Part shown: positions 15,194-20,866 of the stretch, piece after piece
Numbering within the stretch: position 1 is the first letter of the stretch
Layout: each line of letters begins with the position of its first letter
Origin: JAYSFC01 sp041913505
GTDB lineage: Bacteria > Pseudomonadota > Gammaproteobacteria > Burkholderiales > Burkholderiaceae_C
DNA length: 20,866 bases
Direction: 5' to 3'
NCBI GenBank assembly: GCA_041913505.1
Contig: JAYSFC010000060.1
Coordinates: 1 to 20,866, forward strand
The notes under the pieces: generated by a model
Told to the model about the DNA's origin: nothing
The model's database searches: none
Seen by the model: only the letters and a program-made list of their open reading frames with translations
Position numbers and translations under genes: made by a program

Positions 15194-16525
15194 ATGACTA
15201 CCACCTTGTCCACCGTGGGGGGCGCGGCGGCTGTTTCCGCAGCCCCCTCCCACCGCCCGCTGGCCCGACGCGACTATCAGACCCTGGGTCTGTCCGCGCT
15301 CGGCGGCACCCTCGAGTTCTACGACTTCGTCGTCTACGTCTTCTTTGCCAATGTCCTGGGCGGGCTGTTCTTCCCGGCCGACATGCCCGACTGGCTGCGC
15401 CAGCTGCAGACGCTGGGCATCTTCGCGGCCGGCTACCTGGCGCGGCCGCTCGGCGGCATCGTGATCGCGCACTTCGGCGACATTCTGGGCCGCAAGCGCA
15501 TGTTCACGCTGTCGATCTTCCTCATGGCCGTGCCCACGCTCGTGATCGGCCTGCTGCCCACCTACGCCACCATCGGCATCGCTGCGCCGCTGCTGCTGTT
15601 GGCCATGCGCGTGCTGCAGGGCGCGGCCATTGGCGGTGAGATGCCCGGTGCCTGGGTCTTCGTGGCCGAGCACGTGCCCCGGCGCCACTACGGGCTGGCC
15701 GTGGGCACGCTCACGGCGGGCATCACGGGTGGCATCCTCCTGGGCTCGCTGATTGCCGTGGCCATCAACACCCAATACAGCCCCGATCAGATCCACGACT
15801 GGGCCTGGCGCATTCCGTTCATCCTGGGCGGCGCGTTCGGTCTCGTGTCGGTGTACCTGCGCCGCTTCCTGGAGGAAACGCCGATCTTCAAGGAGATCGC
15901 CGCGCGCAGGCAGGCCGGCCGCGAGCTGCCGCTCAAGACCATCCTGCGCGAACACCGCCCGGCCGTGGTGCTCGTGGCGCTCCTGACCTGGGTGTTGTCG
16001 ACGGCCATCGTCGTGGTGATCCTGTTCACGCCCGCCTATCTGCAGAAGGTGTTCCACATCCCGGCCACGCTCTCGCTCGAGGCCAACGTGGCTGCCACGC
16101 TCACGCTCACGATCGGCTGCGCGCTCGTGGGCTGGCTCTCGGACCGCTTCGGCACCCAGGCCATGATGCTCATCGGCTGGGGCGGCCTGGCCGTGACGGC
16201 CTACCTGTTCTACCTGGGCCTGCCAGGTACGCCCGCGTCGCTCGTGGGCACCTATGCGCTCGTGGGCTTTTTCGTGGGCTCGATCGCGCTGCTGCCCATC
16301 GTGGGCGTGCGCGCGTTCCCGCCCGAGGTGCGCTTCTCGGGCCTGTCGTTCGCCTACAACATGGCCTACGCGGTGTTCGGCGGACTCACGCCCATCCTCA
16401 TCAGCGTGTGGCAGAAGGTCGACCTGATGGCCCCCGCGCACTATGTGGCGGCCATGGGCGTGCTGGGCTTCGCGCTGGGCTTCTGGCCGCTGGCTTCGCG
16501 GGGCTGGCAACCCCGGCGCGGCTGA
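15194..16525 (+). CDS. MHS-family MFS transporter (ProP/ShiA/citrate type)
   Basis: The 443-residue polytopic protein has about twelve hydrophobic helices. EFYDFVVYVFFANV (41-54) in the first helix is typical of the metabolite:H+ symporter branch, and the loop between helices 2 and 3 has GDILGRKR (95-102), the MFS motif A. GGEMPGAWVFVAEHVP matches the fifth-helix region of the same branch. Members move osmolytes, dicarboxylates or tricarboxylates, or shikimate with protons; the substrate cannot be read here. ATG at 15194 has GGAG 5 bases upstream; the frame is open to 15155 without a better start. Confidence 0.9.
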   Translation: MTTTLSTVGGAAAVSAAPSHRPLARRDYQTLGLSALGGTLEFYDFVVYVFFANVLGGLFFPADMPDWLRQLQTLGIFAAGYLARPLGGIVIAHFGDILGRKRMFTLSIFLMAVPTLVIGLLPTYATIGIAAPLLLLAMRVLQGAAIGGEMPGAWVFVAEHVPRRHYGLAVGTLTAGITGGILLGSLIAVAINTQYSPDQIHDWAWRIPFILGGAFGLVSVYLRRFLEETPIFKEIAARRQAGRELPLKTILREHRPAVVLVALLTWVLSTAIVVVILFTPAYLQKVFHIPATLSLEANVAATLTLTIGCALVGWLSDRFGTQAMMLIGWGGLAVTAYLFYLGLPGTPASLVGTYALVGFFVGSIALLPIVGVRAFPPEVRFSGLSFAYNMAYAVFGGLTPILISVWQKVDLMAPAHYVAAMGVLGFALGFWPLASRGWQPRRG

Positions 16526-16563
16526 CGCATGGCGGGGGTGTGCGGGGCTGAGACAATCGGCCC

Positions 16564-17316
16564 ATGAGCATCTCCCGCACCGAACTGCTGCGCGGCTTCG
16601 ACGGCCTGCTGCAGCCCGAGCGCTTCAAGGACTACGGCCCCAATGGCCTGCAGGTCGAGGGCAAGCCCACGATCGAGCGCCTCGTGAGCGGCGTGACCGC
16701 GAGCCGCGCGCTCATCGAGGCCGCCATCGAGGCGCGCGCCGATGCGATCTTCGTGCACCATGGCCTGTTCTGGCGCGGCCAGGACGGGCGCGTGGTCGGC
16801 TGGATGAAGGAGCGTCTGCGCCTGTTGCTCGCGCACGACATCAACCTCTTTGCCTACCACCTGCCGCTCGACGCCCACCCCGAGCTCGGCAACAACGCGC
16901 AGCTCGGCCGTGTGCTGGGCTGGCAGGCGGACCAGCGCTTTGGCGAGCAGGACCTGGGCTTCGTGGCCGATGCGCCGTTCGCCGATGCGCATGCCCTGGC
17001 TGCGCATGTGCGGCAGGCGCTGGGCCGCCAGGTCACACTTGTCCCGGGCGCGGGCGAGCGCGCCATCCGCCGCGTGGCCTGGTGCACGGGCGGTGCGCAG
17101 GGCTTCTTCGAGGCCGCCATTGCCGCGGGGGCCGATGCCTTCGTCACGGGCGAGATTTCCGAACCCCAGGCGCACCTCGCGCGCGAGACGGGCGTGGCCT
17201 TTCTCGCGGCGGGCCACCATGCCACCGAGCGCTACGGCGCACCAGCGGTGGCCGCGCACATCGCCGCGCAGCAGGGGCTCGAGCACCGCTTCATCGAGAT
17301 CGATAACCCAGCCTGA
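16564..17316 (+). CDS. Nif3/YbgI-family dinuclear metal-centre protein
   Basis: This 250-residue cytoplasmic protein belongs to the Nif3-like family (often annotated GTP cyclohydrolase I type 2), whose true function is unsettled. The metal ligands expected for the family are present: His65 and His66 in VHHGLFW, Asp103 near YHLPLD, and His218 with Glu222 in GHHATE. Length is that of the short bacterial form. There is no Shine-Dalgarno sequence; GACAAT (16552-16557) ends 6 bases before the ATG, hinting at a leaderless message. It lies near petA, as I recall for this group. Confidence 0.92.
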   Translation: MSISRTELLRGFDGLLQPERFKDYGPNGLQVEGKPTIERLVSGVTASRALIEAAIEARADAIFVHHGLFWRGQDGRVVGWMKERLRLLLAHDINLFAYHLPLDAHPELGNNAQLGRVLGWQADQRFGEQDLGFVADAPFADAHALAAHVRQALGRQVTLVPGAGERAIRRVAWCTGGAQGFFEAAIAAGADAFVTGEISEPQAHLARETGVAFLAAGHHATERYGAPAVAAHIAAQQGLEHRFIEIDNPA

Positions 17317-17324
17317 ATGCTCTG

Positions 17325-17364
17325 TTTTTCATAGCTGCAAACGCCCAAGAGAAAAGCACTACCG
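17325..17364 (+). repeat. Degenerate copy of a short intergenic repeat
   Basis: The spacer before pdxA contains TTTTTCATAGCTGCAA (17325-17340) followed by an A-rich word AGAGAAAAGC. TTTTTGATAGC occurs after the tatC terminator (13741-13751) and TTTTTCAATAGCA on the minus strand next to the pdxA terminator (18481-18493). It resembles a dispersed intergenic repeat I associate with Comamonadaceae genomes; that association is from memory. Confidence 0.4.
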
Positions 17365-17375
17365 CCCTGTTTGTC

Positions 17376-18434
<1,059 letters not shown>

Positions 18435-18442
18435 CGATCCAT

Positions 18443-18478
18443 AAAAAAACGCCCGCAGCGCAATGGCTGCGGGTGTTT
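18443..18478. terminator. Bidirectional intrinsic terminator between pdxA and mscL
   Basis: Arms CGCCCGCAGC (18450-18459) and GCTGCGGGTG (18466-18475), pairing fully apart from one G-T, enclose a 6-base loop. Seven A (18443-18449) precede and TTT (18476-18478) follows, so the A-side serves mscL best and the plus-strand T run is short. Confidence 0.85.
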
Positions 18479-18497
18479 GCTGCTATTGAAAAAGAAG

Positions 18498-18932
18498 TCA
18501 GCGCTTCAGGCTGTCGCGGATCTCGCGCAGCAGCACGATGTCCTCGGGCGTCACGGGGGCAGGTGCCGGGGCGGCCTCGGCCGGGGCTTCGCGCTTGAGG
18601 CGGTTGATCTGCTTGACCATCATGAAAATGATGAACGCGAGGATCAGGAAATTCACGGCCACGGTGATGAAATTGCCGTAGGCGAACACGGGCTCGCCCG
18701 CCTTCTTGAGCGCATCGAGCGTGGTGGCCGTGCCGGGCGGCACGCTGCCGAGCACCACGAACAGGTTGGAGAAATCGAGCTTGCCGAATACCGTGCCCAC
18801 GAGCGGCATGATGAGGTCACCCACGACCGAGTCGACGATCTTGCCGAAGGCGCCCCCAATGATCACGCCCACGGCGAGATCGATGACGTTGCCCTTGACG
18901 GCGAACTCCCTGAACTCTTTCATCATGCTCAT
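18498..18932 (-). CDS. mscL: MscL, large-conductance mechanosensitive channel
   Basis: MscL opens under membrane tension to release solutes on osmotic downshock. The 144 residues show KEFREFAVKGNVIDLAVGVIIG at the N-terminus and first membrane helix, a periplasmic loop, the second helix (about 72-98) and a cytoplasmic C-terminal helix ending LLREIRDSLKR after an Ala/Pro linker. The ATG at 18932 has AGGAG 9 bases upstream; a longer frame to 18968 lacks a site. Its 3' end shares the terminator with pdxA. Confidence 0.96.
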   Translation of the reverse strand: MSMMKEFREFAVKGNVIDLAVGVIIGGAFGKIVDSVVGDLIMPLVGTVFGKLDFSNLFVVLGSVPPGTATTLDALKKAGEPVFAYGNFITVAVNFLILAFIIFMMVKQINRLKREAPAEAAPAPAPVTPEDIVLLREIRDSLKR

Positions 18933-18968
18933 TTTTATTAGCTCCTGCGATCGGTTGGTAAAAACCAC

Positions 18969-18996
18969 AGTATTGCTTGACGTAGGGCAGTGTCAA
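18969..18996 (-). promoter_or_regulatory. Candidate sigma70 promoter of mscL
   Basis: On the minus strand a consensus TTGACA (complement of 18991-18996) and AATACT (complement of 18969-18974) are separated by 16 bases. This predicts a start near 18962 and a leader of about 30 bases. The -35 lies in an inverted repeat CTTGAC (18976-18981) / GTCAAG (18992-18997). Confidence 0.6.
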
Positions 18997-19010
18997 GGCG
19001 TGGAACTGCC

Positions 19011-19040
19011 TTGGGATAACCATTTTCACTCCGCTACAAT
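19011..19040 (+). promoter_or_regulatory. Candidate sigma70 promoter of petAB
   Basis: TTGGGA (19011-19016) and TACAAT (19035-19040) are 18 bases apart and lie 44 bases before the petA start. GAGGA at 19074-19078 is the ribosome site, 5 bases before the ATG. Confidence 0.65.
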
Positions 19041-19083
19041 TTGCGGTTGACCCCCCATTCTGAGATGTTCATCGAGGATCCCC

Positions 19084-19683
19084 ATGAGTGAAACTCCAAT
19101 CGACTCCAGCAAGCGGACGTGGCTGATTGCGTCCGGCTGTGCTGGTGCGGTGGGCGGCGTGGCAACCGCCGTTCCTTTCGTGAGTACGTTCCAGCCCTCC
19201 GAGAAGGCCAAGGCGGCCGGTGCCGCCGTCGAGGTGGACATCTCCGCGCTCAAGCCCGGCGAAAAAACCACCGTGGAATGGCGCGGCAAGCCAGTGTGGA
19301 TCGTCAAGCGCACGCCCGAGCAGGTGGCCGAGCTCAAGTCGCTCGACAGCCAGCTGGCAGACCCGCAGTCCAAGCGCCACCCCGACGAGCTCACGCCGCC
19401 CTACGCCCGCAACGAAGCGCGCTCCATCAAGCCCGAGCTGCTCGTGGTGGTCGGCATCTGCACCCACCTGGGTTGCTCGCCCTCCGACAAGTTCGCCTCC
19501 GGTCCGCAGCCTTCGCTGCCCGACGACTGGAAGGGCGGCTTCCTGTGCCCCTGCCATGGCTCCACGTTCGACATGGCGGGCCGCGTGTTCAAGAACAAGC
19601 CCGCCCCGGACAACCTGGAAGTGCCGCCCCACATGTACCTGTCGGAGACCAAGCTCCTGATCGGTGAAGACAAGAAGGCCTGA
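19084..19683 (+). CDS. petA: Rieske iron-sulfur subunit of cytochrome bc1
   Basis: This 199-residue protein is the [2Fe-2S] subunit that takes the first electron from ubiquinol at the Qo site and passes it to cytochrome c1. An N-terminal SSKRTWLIASG precedes one membrane helix (about 13-34), acting as an uncleaved Tat-type signal-anchor. The cluster boxes are CTHLGC (126-131) and CPCHGS (155-160): Cys126, His128, Cys155 and His158 bind the cluster, and Cys131 and Cys157 should form the disulfide. The twin-arginine pair appears as Lys-Arg. petB follows after 13 bases. Confidence 0.97.
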   Translation: MSETPIDSSKRTWLIASGCAGAVGGVATAVPFVSTFQPSEKAKAAGAAVEVDISALKPGEKTTVEWRGKPVWIVKRTPEQVAELKSLDSQLADPQSKRHPDELTPPYARNEARSIKPELLVVVGICTHLGCSPSDKFASGPQPSLPDDWKGGFLCPCHGSTFDMAGRVFKNKPAPDNLEVPPHMYLSETKLLIGEDKKA

Positions 19684-19696
19684 GGGAGACCCACAA

Positions 19697-20866
19697 ATGG
19701 CTGCTTACCGCGAATTCAAGGAAGTCTCGCCCAACGCCTCGGCTGGCGCGAAGACGATGAACTGGCTGGAAAACCGCTTCCCCACGGCCTTCGATGCCTA
19801 CAGGGTTCATATGTCGGAGTACTACGCTCCGAAGAACTTCAACTTCTGGTACATCTTCGGCTCGCTGGCCCTGCTGGTGCTCGTGATTCAGATCGTCACC
19901 GGCATCTTCCTCGTGATGCACTACAAGCCCGACGCCGCCAAGGCCTTCGAGTCGGTCGAGTACATCATGCGCGACGTGCCCTGGGGCTGGCTGATCCGCT
20001 ACATGCACTCCACCGGTGCCTCGGCGTTCTTCATCGTCGTCTACCTGCACATGTTCCGCGGCCTGCTGTACGGCTCGTACCGCAAGCCGCGCGAGCTGGT
20101 CTGGATCTTCGGCTGCGCGATCTTCCTGACGCTGATGGCCGAGGCCTTCATGGGCTACCTGCTCCCCTGGGGCCAGATGAGCTACTGGGGCGCACAGGTG
20201 ATCGTCAACCTGTTCGCCGCCATCCCGTTCGTCGGCCCGGACCTGGCGCTGCTGATCCGCGGCGACTACGTGGTCAGCGACGCCACGCTGAATCGCTTCT
20301 TCAGCTTCCACGTGATCGCCGTGCCGCTGGTGCTGCTGGGCCTGGTGGTGGCGCACTTGCTGGCGTTGCACGACGTGGGCTCCAACAACCCTGACGGCAT
20401 CGAGATCAAGGGCCCCGGCAAGCCGGTGGACGCCAAGGGCCATCCGCTCGACGGCATTCCGTTCCACCCGTACTACACGGTGCACGACATCTTCGGCGTG
20501 TGCGTGTTCCTGTTCATCTTCTCGGCTGTGATCTTCTTCGCGCCTGAGTTCGGCGGCTACTTCCTGGAGTACAACAACTTCATTCCCGCCGATCCGCTGA
20601 AGACGCCGGCCCACATTGCCCCGGTGTGGTACTTCACGCCGTTCTACTCGATGCTGCGTGCCATCACGAGTGAGATGATGTATGCGCTGATCGCCTGCGT
20701 GGTGCTCGGTGCGGGCTTTGGCGTCCTCAAGGGCAAGCTGCCTGGCATCGTCAAGGGCGGCATCGCCATCGCCGCTGCGGTGGTCGTCGCGCTGATGCTC
20801 TCGATCGACGCGAAGTTCTGGGGCGTGGTCGTGATGGGCGGCGCCGTGATCATCCTGTTCTTCCTG
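19697..20866 (+). CDS. petB: Cytochrome b of the bc1 complex (3' end missing)
   Basis: Cytochrome b is the membrane core of complex III, holding both b hemes and the quinol sites. The 390 codons read from ATG 19697 (GGGAG 8 bases upstream) stay open to the window edge. Heme-ligand pairs are His104 and His118 in helix B and His205 and His220 in helix D. QIVTGIFLVMHY, GYLLPWGQMSYWGA (Qo region) and PVWY (309-312, the place of PEWY) are present. The last helices run off the window. petC should follow. Confidence 0.96.
   Translation, partial: MAAYREFKEVSPNASAGAKTMNWLENRFPTAFDAYRVHMSEYYAPKNFNFWYIFGSLALLVLVIQIVTGIFLVMHYKPDAAKAFESVEYIMRDVPWGWLIRYMHSTGASAFFIVVYLHMFRGLLYGSYRKPRELVWIFGCAIFLTLMAEAFMGYLLPWGQMSYWGAQVIVNLFAAIPFVGPDLALLIRGDYVVSDATLNRFFSFHVIAVPLVLLGLVVAHLLALHDVGSNNPDGIEIKGPGKPVDAKGHPLDGIPFHPYYTVHDIFGVCVFLFIFSAVIFFAPEFGGYFLEYNNFIPADPLKTPAHIAPVWYFTPFYSMLRAITSEMMYALIACVVLGAGFGVLKGKLPGIVKGGIAIAAAVVVALMLSIDAKFWGVVVMGGAVIILFFL

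Overview
The window is dense, GC-rich bacterial chromosome with no tRNA, rRNA, insertion sequence or CRISPR that I can see. The gene content and order (hisA ... hisF-hisI-hisE, HIT protein, tatA-tatB-tatC, a DegS-like protease, a Nif3-like protein, petA-petB) point to a betaproteobacterium of the Burkholderiales, most likely Comamonadaceae (Acidovorax or Comamonas type). This placement rests on recalled family gene order and protein style, not on a search.

Region by region. (1) 1-1341: the 3' part of hisA, overlapped by a hexose-6-phosphate mutarotase-like gene. (2) 1381-7291, minus strand: a compact four-gene operon that I read as an unfamiliar exopolysaccharide synthesis and export system. 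In transcription order it encodes a Cys-rich protein with a degenerate GGDEF domain, a family 2 processive glycosyltransferase, a TolC-like outer-membrane factor fused to a C-terminal glycoside-hydrolase-like barrel, and an HlyD-like periplasmic adaptor. (3) 7477-8493: galE, divergent from that operon and a possible source of sugar nucleotides for it. (4) 8564-11975: hisF, hisI, hisE, then a small DUF4870 membrane protein, a patatin-like lipase and a HIT hydrolase. (5) 12082-13677: tatABC with its own promoter, ending in a strong bidirectional terminator shared with the convergent DegS-like protease (13773-14924, minus). (6) 15194-18434: an MHS-type MFS transporter, a Nif3-family protein and pdxA, ending in a second bidirectional terminator shared with mscL (minus). 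(7) 19084 to the end: the petA-petB operon for the cytochrome bc1 complex, with cytochrome b cut off by the window edge.

How the genes fit together. The polysaccharide operon, with the mutarotase before it and galE after it, sits between hisA and hisF, which are usually neighbours in this group, so it looks like an accessory block inserted into the histidine operon. Its four products supply one candidate for each task: c-di-GMP sensing (degenerate GGDEF with an intact RxxD inhibitory site), polymerisation at the inner membrane, a periplasmic bridge, and an outer-membrane channel carrying its own putative hydrolase. The other regions are housekeeping: histidine synthesis, Tat export (the Rieske protein of petA is a typical Tat client), envelope stress proteolysis, vitamin B6 synthesis, osmotic protection and respiration.
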